A stretch of DNA of 64,000 bases from assembly GCF_014196615.1 (NCBI RefSeq), contig NZ_JACIDY010000006.1, positions 1 through 64,000 on the forward strand, in the 5' to 3' direction. Under the pieces are notes generated by a model. That model did not search any database. It saw only the letters and a list, made by a program, of their open reading frames with translations, and was not told the origin of the DNA. The stretch is from Novosphingobium fluoreni (lineage in GTDB: Bacteria > Pseudomonadota > Alphaproteobacteria > Sphingomonadales > Sphingomonadaceae). The position numbers were made by a program, and so were the translations under genes. The first letter of the stretch is position 1; each line of letters opens with the position of its first letter. Below are positions 1 to 9,805 of the stretch, piece by piece.

Positions 1-96
1 CACTCCACCCGCCGCCGCATCGCCCTGTCCTTGCGCAAACTGCGCAACAAGACACTCGAAAACCCCTGGAAAAAACACGACAATATCCCGCTGTAA
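1..96 (+). CDS. 3' end of an unidentified protein (partial)
   Basis: An open frame runs in from the left edge and stops at a TAA at 94-96, giving 31 C-terminal residues. The tail is strongly basic in its first half (RRRIALSLRKLR) and ends in NIPL. Too little is present to name a family. It could be the last helix of a DNA-binding protein, but nothing decides this. The 117 bases between it and the thiolase start hold no further gene I can support. Confidence 0.5.
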   Translation, partial: HSTRRRIALSLRKLRNKTLENPWKKHDNIPL

Positions 97-213
97 GCGG
101 CTGGCCTAAACGCCGGGCGGACAGTCCCTACGTGTCGTGCTAGACGACCGATCGATTTGCCCCTCCATCGCGGTGTCGCCAATGCCGCAGGGGGGAAGCT
201 AGAGGACCCATTC

Positions 214-1407
214 ATGGAAGACATCTACATCGTCAGTGGCGTGCGTACGCCGGTTGGGGATTTCGGCGGCTCGCTCAAGTCGTTCTTGCCGGCGGACCTG
301 GGTACCTTGGTCGCGATCGAAGCGATCGAGCGCTCTGGCGTCGCGCCCGCCGATGTGGGCCATGTCATTGTTGGCCAGGTCATGCCGACCAGCGCGCGTG
401 ACGAGATGCTGAGCCGCGTGATTGCGCTGAAGTCGGGCATCCCGGCTGAGGTTCCGGCGCTCACTCTGAACCGCCTCTGCGGTTCGGGGGTTGAGGCGAT
501 CGTCTCCGCCGCGCGGCTGATGCAGTTGGGCGAGGCGGACATCACGTTGGCCGGCGGCGCGGAATCGATGAGCAACGTGCCTTATCATGACCACGGTGTG
601 CGCTGGGGCAAGAAGATGGGCGCGAACACCCAGGAAGACGCGCTGACGCTGGGCCTGTCCGATGCGATCGGCGGCTATCACATGGGTGTGACGGCAGAGA
701 ACGTAGCCGAGCGTCATCAGGTCGGCCGCGGGGAGATGGACGCACTGTCCGTCACCAGCCACCAGCGCGCCGCCAAGGCGATCGCGGAAGGCCGGTTCAA
801 GGACCAGATCCTGCCGGTGGAGATCAAGACCCGCAAGGGGACGGCCACCTTCGACACCGACGAGCATGTGAAGGGTGACACCTCGATCGAGGTGCTGGCC
901 GGAATGCGCGCCGCTTTCAAGAAGGACGGCTCGATCACGGCGGGCAATGCGTCCGGTATCAACGATGGCGCTGCCATGGTGGTCCTGGCCACCGGCGCCG
1001 AAGTGGAAAAGCGCGGCCTCAAACCGTTCGCTCGCATCGTCGCCTGGGGTCATGCCGGCGTTGAGCCTGAGTACATGGGCGAAGGTCCGATCCGCGCCGT
1101 TCCGGTAGCGCTCAAGCGCGCCGGCCTGACGCTGGAGCAGATCGACGTGATCGAGAGCAACGAGGCGTTCGCCGCACAAGCTTGCGCCGTCTCGCGCGCA
1201 CTGGGCTTTGATCCGGAAAAGACAAACCCCAATGGCTCGGGCATCTCGATCGGCCACCCGGTCGGCGCGACTGGCACGATGCTGACGGTGAAGTGCATGT
1301 ACGAGCTGCAGCGCACCGGAAAGCGCTATGGCCTGATCACGATGTGCATCGGCGGCGGCCAGGGTATCGCCATGGTGATCGAGAACGTGAAGGCTGCCGC
1401 GGCATGA
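214..1407 (+). CDS. Acetyl-CoA acetyltransferase (thiolase family)
   Basis: A 397-residue thiolase that condenses two acyl-CoA molecules or cleaves a 3-ketoacyl-CoA in the cytoplasm. The nucleophilic cysteine is C89 in LNRLCGSG. The catalytic His lies in GHPVGATG, the second Cys in CIGGGQG near the C-terminus, and NEAFAAQ is also present, so every active-site block is intact. The ATG at 214 is chosen because the family start (MEDIYIVSG) and an AGAGGA Shine-Dalgarno at 201-206 fit; an upstream in-frame start would add 19 atypical residues. The stop overlaps the start of the epimerase gene (ATGA), so the two are translationally coupled. Context suggests odd-chain or branched acyl-CoA breakdown feeding propionyl-CoA, but acetoacetyl-CoA thiolase for other uses is equally possible. 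Confidence 0.9.
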   Translation: MEDIYIVSGVRTPVGDFGGSLKSFLPADLGTLVAIEAIERSGVAPADVGHVIVGQVMPTSARDEMLSRVIALKSGIPAEVPALTLNRLCGSGVEAIVSAARLMQLGEADITLAGGAESMSNVPYHDHGVRWGKKMGANTQEDALTLGLSDAIGGYHMGVTAENVAERHQVGRGEMDALSVTSHQRAAKAIAEGRFKDQILPVEIKTRKGTATFDTDEHVKGDTSIEVLAGMRAAFKKDGSITAGNASGINDGAAMVVLATGAEVEKRGLKPFARIVAWGHAGVEPEYMGEGPIRAVPVALKRAGLTLEQIDVIESNEAFAAQACAVSRALGFDPEKTNPNGSGISIGHPVGATGTMLTVKCMYELQRTGKRYGLITMCIGGGQGIAMVIENVKAAAA

Positions 1408-1841
1408 AGCTGGGGCGCATGAATCACATCGGCGTTGCCACGCCGGACCTCGATGCCGCGATCGCGCACTACCGCGATGTCATGGGCGCGACCGACATCA
1501 CCGAGCCTTTCGTGCTGGAAAGCCAGCAAGTGCGCGTGTGTTTCGTCAACACGCCGGGTGAGAACGGCACGGCAGGCACGCAGGTGGAGCTGTTGCAACC
1601 CACCACGCCGGACAGCGCGGTGGGCAAGTGGCTGGAGAAGAACCCACTCGGCGGGCAACATCACATCTGCTACGAAGTGCCTGATATCCTTGAAGCCAAG
1701 GCGTGGTTCGAAGGGCAGGGCAAGCGCGTGTTGGGCGAACCGCGCATCGGCGCGCACGGTACCCTGATCTTCTTCGTCCACCCCAAGGACATGGGTGGCC
1801 AGCTGACCGAGATCATGGAAACCCCGAAGGAAGCGCACTGA
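1404..1841 (+). CDS. mce: Methylmalonyl-CoA epimerase
   Basis: A 145-residue vicinal-oxygen-chelate (glyoxalase-fold) protein that interconverts (S)- and (R)-methylmalonyl-CoA, delivering the isomer used by the mutase downstream. The expected metal ligands are visible: H8 in MNHIG, a Glu in QVELLQP, a His in QHHICYEV and the C-terminal Glu in LTEIME. Length is normal for bacterial epimerases. The start is the ATG that overlaps the thiolase stop by four bases. About 110 bases separate it from the mutase gene; I saw no cobalamin riboswitch there. Confidence 0.93.
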   Translation: MKLGRMNHIGVATPDLDAAIAHYRDVMGATDITEPFVLESQQVRVCFVNTPGENGTAGTQVELLQPTTPDSAVGKWLEKNPLGGQHHICYEVPDILEAKAWFEGQGKRVLGEPRIGAHGTLIFFVHPKDMGGQLTEIMETPKEAH

Positions 1842-1955
1842 TTTGGCGTGGGAGCGAGGTTGACCTTGCTCCGGCCGGTTTGATCGGGTGACCGCCAGGC
1901 GGCGTTAGAGACAGCGGCGAGGCAGGCCTCTCGCCCGCCCGCATGTGAGGAATGG

Positions 1956-4196
1956 ATGATGAGCGACAAGCCCACGATCGAAACCAATCCCGGTGAAGAC
2001 AGCGGCGCCGCGCCGGACGCGCGCCGGTTGCCGGAGCCGTCGGTGCAGGCCGACCTCGCGAAATGGCAGGCGGCGGCCGACAAGGAGGTCAAGGGCAAGG
2101 ACCTGATCTGGCAGACGCCTGAGGGGATCGCCGTCAAGCCGCTCTACACCGCCGAGGACGTGACCGCCGATCCTGGTCTGCCAGGCTTCGCGCCGTTCAC
2201 GCGCGGTGTGCGCGCATCGATGTACGCGGGCCGCCCCTGGACGATCCGCCAATACGCGGGCTTCTCGACCGCCGAGGAATCGAACGCGTTCTACAAGCGC
2301 AACCTGGCGGCGGGCCAGAAGGGCCTTTCGGTCGCGTTCGACCTGGCGACGCACCGCGGCTACGATTCCGACCATCCCCGCGTGACGGGTGACGTGGGCA
2401 AGGCGGGCGTCGCGATCGACACGCTTGAGGACATGAAGATCCTGTTCGACGGCATCCCGCTCGACAAGATGTCCGTGTCGATGACGATGAACGGCGCGGT
2501 GATTCCGATCCTGGCGTTCTTCATCGTCGCGGGGGAGGAGCAGGGCGTTGATCGCAAGCTGCTCGACGGGACCATCCAGAACGACATCCTCAAGGAGTTC
2601 ATGGTCCGCAACACTTACATCTATCCGCCCGAGCCGAGCATGCGGATCATCTCGGACATCTTTGGCTACACCAGCCGCGAGATGCCCAAGTTCAACTCGA
2701 TCTCGATTTCCGGCTATCACATGCAGGAAGCCGGCGCGACGCAGGTGCAGGAACTGGCCTTCACCATCGCCGACGGCATGGAATACGTGAAATACGGCGT
2801 CGCATCGGGCCTCGATATCGACAAGTTCGCCGGGCGCCTCAGCTTCTTCTTCGCCATCGGCATGAACTTTTTCATGGAGATTGCCAAGCTGCGCGCCGCG
2901 CGCGTGCTGTGGCATCGGGCGATGACGCAACTGGGCGCGCAGGATGAACGCTCCAAGATGCTGCGCACCCATTGCCAGACGTCCGGCGTATCGCTGCAGG
3001 AGCAGGACCCCTACAACAACGTGGTTCGCACCACGATCGAGGCCATGGCCTCGATGCTGGGCGGCACCCAGTCGCTGCATACGAATGCGCTGGACGAGGC
3101 GATCGCGCTGCCGACCGACTTCTCGGCCCGGATCGCCCGTAACACCCAGATCATCATCCAGGAAGAGACCGGGATGACCAAGGTGGTCGATCCCCTGGGC
3201 GGCTCCTACTACATCGAGGCGCTGACGCAGGAACTGGTCGATCAGGCGTGGGAAATCATTGAGCGCGTGCAGTCCGAAGGCGGCATGGCCAAGGCGGTTG
3301 CGGCCGGATGGCCGAAGGCGATGATCGAGACCGCCGCCGCCGCTCGTCAGGCGCGGGTCGATCGTGGCGATGACGTGATCGTCGGCGTCAACAAATATCG
3401 ATTGGCCAGCGAGGACTTGCTCGAAACCTTGGAGGTCGACAACGCCAAGGTCCGCGAAGGGCAGATCGCCCGCATCGCCAAGACCAAAGCTGAGCGTGAC
3501 AACGAAGCCTGCGAGGCGGCACTCAAGGCCTTGCGTGAGGGTGCGGCCAAGCCTTCGAGCCTGGAAAACAACCTGCTGGCGCTCGCCGTGGAGTGCGCCC
3601 GGGCGCGCGCGACGCTGGGCGAAATCTCGTCTGCCATGGAAGAGAGCTTCGCGCGCTATGGCACGCAACCGACCCCGGTGAAGGGAGTCTATTCCGCGCC
3701 TTATGCGGGCGACAGCCGTTGGCAGCAGGTGGTGGATGGTGTGGCCGCGGTCGAGCGCCGCCTGGGTCGCAAGCCCAAGCTGATGGTTGCCAAGATGGGC
3801 CAGGACGGCCACGATCGCGGCGCGAACGTGATCGCCTCGGCCTTTGGCGACATGGGCTTCGATATCGTATCGGGTCCACTGTTCCAGACGCCGGAAGAAA
3901 CGGTGGTGCTGGCGCTGGAGCACGATGTCGATGTGGTCGGTGCATCCAGCCTCGCCGCCGGGCACAAGACGCTCATCCCCGAACTGATCCAGCGCCTGCG
4001 TGAGCAAGGCCGCAATGATATCAAGGTGATCGCGGGTGGCGTTATTCCGCCGCAGGACTATGAGTACCTGCGCAACGCCGGTGTGCAGGGTATCTATGGC
4101 CCAGGCTCGAACGTGGTAGAGTGCGCCGCCGATGTGCTGCGCCTGCTGGGCCACAACATGCCGCCGGCGGGCGATGAACTGCAGGCTGCGGAGTAA
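1956..4196 (+). CDS. scpA: Methylmalonyl-CoA mutase, single-chain large subunit
   Basis: A 746-residue adenosylcobalamin-dependent mutase converting (R)-methylmalonyl-CoA to succinyl-CoA, the last step of propionyl-CoA assimilation into the TCA cycle. The N-terminal TIM-barrel substrate domain (about 60-560) carries [12 protein letters not shown] and [12 protein letters not shown]. The C-terminal B12-binding domain has the DxHxxG base-off motif DGHDRG near residues 617-622. The length fits the homodimeric type that needs no separate small subunit. GAGG at 1947-1950 precedes two adjacent ATGs (1956, 1959); the first is used. Only two bases separate the stop from bioB. A chaperone GTPase (MeaB type), usually needed to keep the enzyme active, is not in this window. 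Confidence 0.96.
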   Translation: MMSDKPTIETNPGEDSGAAPDARRLPEPSVQADLAKWQAAADKEVKGKDLIWQTPEGIAVKPLYTAEDVTADPGLPGFAPFTRGVRASMYAGRPWTIRQYAGFSTAEESNAFYKRNLAAGQKGLSVAFDLATHRGYDSDHPRVTGDVGKAGVAIDTLEDMKILFDGIPLDKMSVSMTMNGAVIPILAFFIVAGEEQGVDRKLLDGTIQNDILKEFMVRNTYIYPPEPSMRIISDIFGYTSREMPKFNSISISGYHMQEAGATQVQELAFTIADGMEYVKYGVASGLDIDKFAGRLSFFFAIGMNFFMEIAKLRAARVLWHRAMTQLGAQDERSKMLRTHCQTSGVSLQEQDPYNNVVRTTIEAMASMLGGTQSLHTNALDEAIALPTDFSARIARNTQIIIQEETGMTKVVDPLGGSYYIEALTQELVDQAWEIIERVQSEGGMAKAVAAGWPKAMIETAAAARQARVDRGDDVIVGVNKYRLASEDLLETLEVDNAKVREGQIARIAKTKAERDNEACEAALKALREGAAKPSSLENNLLALAVECARARATLGEISSAMEESFARYGTQPTPVKGVYSAPYAGDSRWQQVVDGVAAVERRLGRKPKLMVAKMGQDGHDRGANVIASAFGDMGFDIVSGPLFQTPEETVVLALEHDVDVVGASSLAAGHKTLIPELIQRLREQGRNDIKVIAGGVIPPQDYEYLRNAGVQGIYGPGSNVVECAADVLRLLGHNMPPAGDELQAAE

Positions 4197-4198
4197 GC

Positions 4199-5236
4199 AT
4201 GACCGACGCACGTACCGACTGGACTCGCGAAGAGATCGCGGGGCTTTTCGATCTCCCGTTCACCGAGTTGGTCTATCGCGCCGCCGAGGTGCATCGGCGC
4301 AGCTTCGATCCGGCGGAGGTCCAGCTATCCACGCTGCTTTCGATCAAGACCGGCGGCTGTGTGGAGGATTGCGGCTATTGCTCGCAGTCCGTCTCGGCCA
4401 ATAGCGGCGTCAAGGCGACCAAGCTGCTGGAAGTGCAGCAGGTGCTGCAACGCGCCGCCCAGGCGAGAGATGCCGGTTCCACGCGGTTCTGCATGGGTGC
4501 CGCCTGGCGCAATCCCAAGGACCGCGACATGCCTGCCATCATCGAGATGGTGCAGGGCGTGCGCTCCATGGGCATGGAAACCTGCATGACGCTGGGCATG
4601 CTGACGCCCGCTCAGGCGGACATGCTGAGCGAAGCCGGGCTCGATTACTACAACCACAACATCGACACTTCGCCAGAGCGCTACGATCAGGTGATCACCA
4701 CGCGCACGATGGACGATCGGCTCGATACCCTATCAAACGTACGCATGGCCGGGATCAACGTCTGCTCGGGCGGCATCGTGGGCATGGGAGAGACGCGCGC
4801 CGATCGCGTCGGATTCATCCATACCTTGGCGACTTTGCCGGATCATCCGCAGTCGGTGCCGATCAACGCGCTGGTGCCGGTGAAGGGCACGGTGCTGGGC
4901 GACATGCTGGCCGATACGCCGCTCGCCAAAATCGACGATGTGGAATTCGTGCGCACCGTGGCGGTGGCGCGGATCACGATGCCGGGATCGATGGTCCGCC
5001 TTTCCGCCGGACGTGAGTCCATGTCGGAAATGACGCAGGCGATGTGCTTCCTGGCTGGCGCGAACTCGATCTTCACCGGCGACAAGCTGCTGACCGCGCC
5101 CAATGCGGGCGACGACAACGACATGGCGATGTTCGCCCGGCTTGGCCTGAAGCCCATGGCGATCGACCTGACCCCGGCCGAAGTCGAGGCGCAGCGCATG
5201 CCCAAGGGTTGCGCGAAACTGGAAGCGGCAGAGTGA
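4199..5236 (+). CDS. bioB: Biotin synthase
   Basis: A 345-residue radical-SAM enzyme inserting sulfur into dethiobiotin. The CxxxCxxC cluster motif is C54, C58 and C61 (CVEDCGYC), followed by [10 protein letters not shown]. Downstream blocks ([32 protein letters not shown]) are typical of BioB. GGAG at 4190-4193, inside the mutase coding end, is the likely ribosome site. Placement next to methylmalonyl-CoA genes makes sense because propionyl-CoA carboxylase is a biotin enzyme, although no carboxylase lies in the window. The stop codon overlaps the GTG of the next gene. Confidence 0.96.
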   Translation: MTDARTDWTREEIAGLFDLPFTELVYRAAEVHRRSFDPAEVQLSTLLSIKTGGCVEDCGYCSQSVSANSGVKATKLLEVQQVLQRAAQARDAGSTRFCMGAAWRNPKDRDMPAIIEMVQGVRSMGMETCMTLGMLTPAQADMLSEAGLDYYNHNIDTSPERYDQVITTRTMDDRLDTLSNVRMAGINVCSGGIVGMGETRADRVGFIHTLATLPDHPQSVPINALVPVKGTVLGDMLADTPLAKIDDVEFVRTVAVARITMPGSMVRLSAGRESMSEMTQAMCFLAGANSIFTGDKLLTAPNAGDDNDMAMFARLGLKPMAIDLTPAEVEAQRMPKGCAKLEAAE

Positions 5237-5592
5237 TCCTGGCGCTCATCCTTGCCGCAGCGACTCCTGCACCTGACTGCCGGAATGCCATGACCCAGGC
5301 GGACATGAACATCTGCGCGGGGCAACAGCGCGAAGCGGCGGACAAGGCGTTGAACGCCACCTGGAAGCGTGCGTCCGACATCGCCCGCAGCAGGTCACGT
5401 GCCGACTTCAACTTGTTGCTGGACGCGCAGCGCAAGTGGCTGGCCTATCGCGATGCGCAATGCGTGGCCGAAAATGGCCGACGGGGGCCGGATAGCGGTT
5501 CGATGTGGCCGATGCAGCAAAGCGCCTGCATCACCGGCTTGACCCAGGAGCGGACCAAGCGCTTGCGGATCTATATCGACGCCCCGCGCTGA
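5233..5592 (+). CDS. Secreted LprI/DUF1311-like protein
   Basis: A 119-residue protein with a short hydrophobic signal sequence ([12 protein letters not shown]) and a DUF1311/LprI-like body: [16 protein letters not shown] near the N-terminus, a WLAYRDAQC block in the middle and a conserved Cys pair. The family is periplasmic; some members are described as lysozyme inhibitors, but I would not assign that activity here. The GTG at 5233 overlaps the bioB stop (GTGA), suggesting coupled translation. Its own stop overlaps the next ATG by one base. Confidence 0.75.
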   Translation: MILALILAAATPAPDCRNAMTQADMNICAGQQREAADKALNATWKRASDIARSRSRADFNLLLDAQRKWLAYRDAQCVAENGRRGPDSGSMWPMQQSACITGLTQERTKRLRIYIDAPR

Positions 5593-5963
5593 TGCATCTT
5601 GAGCATGATGCGTCTGCCGGAGCGGCGGACGAAATAGCCTTCGCCGATTTTCTGAAGATTGATATTCGCGTTGGGACGATCATCGCCGCGGAAGTTTACG
5701 AAGGCGCGCGCAAGCCCAGCCTGAAGCTGCGGATCGACTTTGGCCCCGGCATCGGCGAGCGGCGCAGCGTGGGCCAGATGGCCGCGCTCTACACGCCTGA
5801 GGAACTGATCGGGCGGCAAGTGGCCGGCGTGGTCAACTTCCCACCCCGCCAGATTGGCCGGGCGTTGTCCGAAGCGCTGACCCTGGGTTTCGCCGATGAA
5901 GCGGGCAGAGTCGTGCTGTTCTCACCCGACCGCCCGGTGCCCAACGGCTCTCGCCTGTTCTGA
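5592..5963 (+). CDS. csaA: CsaA-like tRNA-binding OB-fold protein
   Basis: A 123-residue single-domain protein of the Trbp111/CsaA family. FLKIDIRVGTI opens the OB fold and VNFPPRQIG closes it, both characteristic of CsaA rather than of the methionyl-tRNA synthetase C-terminal domain. CsaA has been linked to protein secretion as a chaperone-like factor and binds tRNA; the role here is inferred from family only. The ATG at 5592 overlaps the preceding stop (TGATG). It is the last gene of the plus-strand run and faces a convergent transporter gene. Confidence 0.82.
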   Translation: MHLEHDASAGAADEIAFADFLKIDIRVGTIIAAEVYEGARKPSLKLRIDFGPGIGERRSVGQMAALYTPEELIGRQVAGVVNFPPRQIGRALSEALTLGFADEAGRVVLFSPDRPVPNGSRLF

Positions 5964-5966
5964 TCC

Positions 5967-6006
5967 ACCCCGCCTCGCTCATAAAAAGCGGAGGCGAGGG
6001 GGGGGC
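5967..6006. terminator. Hairpin between convergent genes
   Basis: CGCCTCGC (5971-5978) pairs with GCGAGG (5994-5999). Flanking C and G runs extend the stem past one mismatch, with an A-rich loop. It sits in the 48 bases between the csaA-like stop and the stop of the convergent transporter, so it could end both transcripts. There is no clean U tract, which lowers confidence. Confidence 0.4.
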
Positions 6007-6011
6007 GGTCT

Positions 6012-7403
6012 CTAAATCGCCCCAGGATCGGCCAGCAGCTTCCCCAGCGAGAACTTAAGGATCACGAACGCGACCAGCCCGACTGTCGCCGCGCCGACGT
6101 GGAGCAGCCAGAACTGCACCGTGTCCATGGTGGAGTACCAACCGCCTACCGTGCCCACGATCTTGTTCGAGGCGAAGAAGGCCAGGTAGTAGAGTCCGAC
6201 GACCGTGCCCGCCATCGCCTTGGGGGCGACCTTGGTGAACAAGGCTAGGCTGACCGGCAGGGTGTGGCCGAAGCCGATCGAGTTCAGGATGTGGAACATG
6301 ACCGGCCAGAACAGGCCGATCTTGCCGTCGCCCCCGGTAGCGGCCGCGATCACCAGGCACAGGGCGCCCGCGACGGTGAAGACGCTGCCGATGATCATCT
6401 TGCCCAGTTCGTCCGGCTCGCGGCCGGTGCGGGCGGAGTACCATTTCCAGAAAGCGGTAACGGCGACGAGGAGGGTGAAGCTGGTGGTGGCGTCCAGTGT
6501 CACCATCCAGCTTGTCGGCACGGTATAGCCCGCGAAAGTGAGCTGGAATTTTTCGTCCGCCCAGACCAGGTAGGCGTTGAAAATCTCCTGGTTGACCAGC
6601 AGCGCCACGGCCAGCACCGGAATCAGGCACAGCAGCACGATCAGGCGCGGCACTTCGCTGCGCTGCAATTTCTCGCGCGGGGCGGCGGTGCCCTTGGCGG
6701 GGCGGTTGTCTTCCGGCAACCAGGGGCGGGCGTAGAGGTACAACACCAGGCCCGCCACCATGACGATACCCGCACAGCCAAAGCCGTAGTGCCAGCCCAG
6801 CTTCTCGCCCAGTGTGCCGGACACGAGCGGAGCGGCGATGACGCTGACTTGTATCGCGATGTAGAACAATTGGAACGCCGTGGCGCGGCGCAAGTCCTTC
6901 GGGCCGTAGAGCTCGCCCACCTGGGTCGCGATGTTGCCCTTGAAAAGGCCGACGCCGACCACCAGCGAAAGAAGCGCGAACAGGAAGGCACCCTCAAACG
7001 CCATCAGGAAGTGGCCCAGTGCCATCACGATGCTGCCCGCGATCAAGGTGGCCCGGCGGCCCAGCCAGCGATCGGCGATGATCCCGCCCAGAATCGGCGT
7101 CAGGTAGACCAAGGCGGTATAATCGCCGAACAGCGCGGAGGCGAGGGGCTGGCCCTGCATGCCGCCGTACCAGCCGTTCTGAAGCGCTTGGAGCCCGACG
7201 ACGTTGCCGATCTTCTCCGGCAGCAGCAGGTACTTGACCATGTAGAGCACCAGCAGCGTCTGCATGGAATAATACGAGAAACGTTCACACCCCTCTACGA
7301 AGGAGAGGAAACCCAGGCCTTTGGGATGGCCCAGAAAGGCCCGGTCGGATTTGTCCCGAATGGGGTCGAGATCGACGGGCGGTGTGGCTTCTGCGGTGGT
7401 CAT
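6012..7403 (-). CDS. POT/PTR-family proton-coupled oligopeptide transporter
   Basis: A 463-residue inner-membrane transporter with about 12-14 hydrophobic segments. The N-terminal signature GFLSFVEGCERFSYYSMQ contains the ExxERFxYY motif of proton-coupled di/tripeptide transporters, and a second family block lies in ADRWLGRRATLIAGS. Length is normal. The family imports small peptides using the proton gradient; the exact substrate is unknown. It appears to be a single gene: its upstream region carries the terminator of the next minus-strand gene, and its 3' end faces csaA. Confidence 0.9.
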   Translation of the reverse strand: MTTAEATPPVDLDPIRDKSDRAFLGHPKGLGFLSFVEGCERFSYYSMQTLLVLYMVKYLLLPEKIGNVVGLQALQNGWYGGMQGQPLASALFGDYTALVYLTPILGGIIADRWLGRRATLIAGSIVMALGHFLMAFEGAFLFALLSLVVGVGLFKGNIATQVGELYGPKDLRRATAFQLFYIAIQVSVIAAPLVSGTLGEKLGWHYGFGCAGIVMVAGLVLYLYARPWLPEDNRPAKGTAAPREKLQRSEVPRLIVLLCLIPVLAVALLVNQEIFNAYLVWADEKFQLTFAGYTVPTSWMVTLDATTSFTLLVAVTAFWKWYSARTGREPDELGKMIIGSVFTVAGALCLVIAAATGGDGKIGLFWPVMFHILNSIGFGHTLPVSLALFTKVAPKAMAGTVVGLYYLAFFASNKIVGTVGGWYSTMDTVQFWLLHVGAATVGLVAFVILKFSLGKLLADPGAI

Positions 7404-7522
7404 GAACCGGGTGGACCCTTCTTGGAAGAGGAGGGTCTAGGGCGTTGCCATCCCGCTGTCACGATCAAGGCTGTCCCGCTCCTGCGTGACGCGGCGTGGA
7501 CTGGTGAAAGAGGCGGGGCCAG

Positions 7523-7556
7523 CAAAAAGGCGGCAGGCCCCGATGAACCTGCCGCC
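7523..7556 (-). terminator. Rho-independent terminator of the PRC-barrel gene
   Basis: On the minus strand a perfect 9-bp stem (GGCGGCAGG at 7548-7556 with CCTGCCGCC at 7529-7537) is followed by a T run at 7524-7528. It lies about 60 bases past the stop of the PRC-barrel gene. The 215 bases between that gene and the transporter hold this terminator and the transporter leader, and no other gene. Confidence 0.8.
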
Positions 7557-7618
7557 CCGTGCGCCTCCGATACGGGATGGCGCAACGCCGCCCCCGGTGG
7601 CAAACTTGTCAGATCACT

Positions 7619-7987
7619 CTAAAACAGCGGGTAAGTCATGCCGTAGTGCCCGTAGACTTGCCGGGCGTAGATTTCGTCCCAAGTGGGATCGCCATCGTTG
7701 TACCGTGGCGCGCCTTCCAGCTTGTCCTTTTCCAGATCGACAACGTATCCGCCCTGCTTAGCGTCGTAGGAAAGCAGGTCCCACGGCAGCGGGTAATACT
7801 CATTGCCGATGCCCAGGATGCCGCCGAATTCCATCACCGCATATTCGACCTGGCCGCTCCGCTTGTTGACCATGAAGTTGCGGATGAAGCCCAGACGATC
7901 GCCGCGCGGATTGTAGACGCGGGTGCCCTCCACCTTGTCGGAAGAAATCAGGCGATCAGTCTCGCCGATGGCGACGGGCTCGGTCAT
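7619..7987 (-). CDS. PRC-barrel domain protein
   Basis: A 122-residue soluble protein that is essentially one PRC-barrel domain: LISSDKVEGTRVYNPRGDRLG, IRNFMVNKRSGQVEYAVMEF and YYPLPWDLLSYD are its typical blocks. PRC barrels occur in RimM and photosynthetic reaction-centre H subunits and otherwise in small alphaproteobacterial proteins of unknown role. The ATG at 7987 (MTEPVAIGE) matches the family start; an upstream ATG at 8023 lacks a ribosome site. It lies 76 bases after aroB on the same strand with its own terminator. Confidence 0.85.
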   Translation of the reverse strand: MTEPVAIGETDRLISSDKVEGTRVYNPRGDRLGFIRNFMVNKRSGQVEYAVMEFGGILGIGNEYYPLPWDLLSYDAKQGGYVVDLEKDKLEGAPRYNDGDPTWDEIYARQVYGHYGMTYPLF

Positions 7988-8063
7988 GGAAGACGGCTTC
8001 TTATTGCGAGAAGTCCATGCCAAATATCAACGCAACAAGGCGGCGGATGGTTGCAGTGCGAGC

Positions 8064-9182
8064 TCAGGCGGTGGCGGAGACGCGCATCTGCTGATCGAGG
8101 AATGCGGAGACATCCTGCAGGTCGACCTGCTTGTCTAAGAAGGCCACGCCAATGCCTTTCATCAGCACGAAGGGCAGGGTGCCCGCATCCATCTTCTTGT
8201 CATGCAGCATATGCCCGACGAGAACCTTGCCGTCGCAATTCAAGCCGAGCGATGCGAGATCGGCAGGCAGCCCGATCGCCGCGATGTGGCTGGCGACACG
8301 CTCCGCTTCCGTCTCGGGCATCAGTCCTGTGCGTGCGGAATAGCGGGCCGCCAGGACCATGCCCATCGCCACCGCTTCACCGTGCAGCATGCGATCCGAA
8401 AAGCCGGTTTCCGCCTCCAGGGCGTGGCCGAACGTATGCCCAAGGTTCAGCAGCGCGCGCGTGCCGCTGCGTTCGAATTCATCCTCGGCCACGATGCGGG
8501 CCTTGGCTGCCACGTTATGCGCCACCGCTTCTTCGCGTAGCGCCTGGTCTCCCGCCAGCATGGCCGCGCCGTTTTTCTCACACCAGTCGAAGAAGGCCGC
8601 ATCGCCCAGCAGGCCATACTTCACCACTTCGGCATAGCCCGCCCGCAGCTCGCGGCGCGGCAGGGTGGCCAGCAGGTCGAGATCGGCCAGCACCAGCGAT
8701 GGTTGATGGAACGCGCCGACCAGGTTCTTGCCCGCGGAAGTGTTGATCGCGGTCTTGCCGCCGACGCTGGAATCGACTTGCGCCAGCAACGTGGTGGGGA
8801 TCTGGATGAAGTGGCAGCCGCGCTTCAGGATCGAGGCGCAAAATCCCGTCAGGTCTCCGATCACGCCGCCGCCCAGCGCGATGATGTGATCGTTGCGCTC
8901 CACCTCAAGAGCTAACAGCCAATCGACCGTGGCGGCCAGCTCGGCCCAGCTCTTCGTCTGCTCACCCGGAGGCAGGATGCGCCATGCAGGCTCATGCCCG
9001 GCATCGCGCAAGGCTTGCTCCACCACGGCGCCCCAGTGTTTATGGACATTGGCATCGGTGATGATGGGAACGACGCGTTTGCGCAGGCGGTCCTGGCAAT
9101 ACTGCGCCAGGTTGGGCAGTAGCCCGTCTCCCACGTGAACCTGATAAGGACGGCCAGCGATATCGACAGCGATCAAAGCCAT
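8064..9182 (-). CDS. aroB: 3-dehydroquinate synthase
   Basis: A 372-residue enzyme converting DAHP to 3-dehydroquinate, step two of the shikimate pathway. The NAD-binding glycine segment ALGGGVIGDLTGF, the PTTLLAQVDSSVGGKT block with substrate-contacting residues, and the metal ligands near NLGHTFGHALE are all present. The start overlaps the end of aroK by ten bases, so the pair is co-translated, as in many proteobacteria. Confidence 0.96.
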   Translation of the reverse strand: MALIAVDIAGRPYQVHVGDGLLPNLAQYCQDRLRKRVVPIITDANVHKHWGAVVEQALRDAGHEPAWRILPPGEQTKSWAELAATVDWLLALEVERNDHIIALGGGVIGDLTGFCASILKRGCHFIQIPTTLLAQVDSSVGGKTAINTSAGKNLVGAFHQPSLVLADLDLLATLPRRELRAGYAEVVKYGLLGDAAFFDWCEKNGAAMLAGDQALREEAVAHNVAAKARIVAEDEFERSGTRALLNLGHTFGHALEAETGFSDRMLHGEAVAMGMVLAARYSARTGLMPETEAERVASHIAAIGLPADLASLGLNCDGKVLVGHMLHDKKMDAGTLPFVLMKGIGVAFLDKQVDLQDVSAFLDQQMRVSATA

Positions 9183-9748
9183 TGTGCGATGCCTTCCAGA
9201 ACGCGGTGGACGGTTTGGGTATGCGGGCCGCTGGCGCTGATCACGTGTATCGGGGCCAGCGAGTAATGCGGCCGCCGATCTTCGCGCAGGCGATGGAGTA
9301 TCTCCCTAGGATTGCCGTCACGCAGCAGCGGGCGTTTGTCGGTGCGGGCGGTCCGCTCGACCAGGGTATCGACATCGCTATCCAGCCACACGGTGATCGC
9401 GCGGGACAGGATCAGATCGCGCGTGGCGGCATTGCAGAACGCGCCGCCGCCGGTGGCGATCACGGTGTGCTTCGCGCCTTCGGTCAGCAATCGTGTGATC
9501 ACGCGGCGTTCGCCATCGCGGAAATAATCTTCCCCGTAAGCGGCGAAAATCTCGGGGATAGTCATCCGGGCTGAACGCTCGATCTCGTCATCGGCATCGA
9601 CGAACGGCCAGCCCAGCAATCCGGCCACCCGCCGGCCGACGCTGGACTTGCCAACGCCCATCATCCCGACCAGAACGACCGGACGATCGATCCGCCGCGC
9701 CAGTTCGGCGATCTGCTGATCGGAAAGTCGGGGCGGCGATGTGTCCAT
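9173..9748 (-). CDS. aroK: Shikimate kinase
   Basis: A 191-residue P-loop kinase phosphorylating shikimate. The Walker A motif is GMMGVGKSS (residues 28-36). DADDEIE binds shikimate and Mg, RDGERRV and GGGAFCN follow, and the lid lies around ERTARTDKRPLL. The ATG at 9748 is preferred because AGGGG lies about ten bases upstream; an upstream ATG at 9790 would add 14 residues without a usable ribosome site. It overlaps aroB. A divergent gene starts 57 bases away, so that short gap must hold both promoters. Confidence 0.94.
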   Translation of the reverse strand: MDTSPPRLSDQQIAELARRIDRPVVLVGMMGVGKSSVGRRVAGLLGWPFVDADDEIERSARMTIPEIFAAYGEDYFRDGERRVITRLLTEGAKHTVIATGGGAFCNAATRDLILSRAITVWLDSDVDTLVERTARTDKRPLLRDGNPREILHRLREDRRPHYSLAPIHVISASGPHTQTVHRVLEGIAQWL

Positions 9749-9805
9749 TGCAGCGGCCCCTATAGTTGCGCTAGGTCGGCGCGCAAGCATCCTTGAGGAA
9801 GTCTG

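Noticed and set aside
1842..1955. Possible cobalamin riboswitch before the B12-dependent mutase
   Set aside because: The gap is only about 110 bases, with no B12-box-like core and only a weak 6-bp stem.
1905..4211. A 768-codon open frame antisense to methylmalonyl-CoA mutase
   Set aside because: The composition is rich in Arg, His, Asp and Gly with no domain, as expected for the mirror frame of GC-rich coding DNA. The plus-strand gene is unmistakable.
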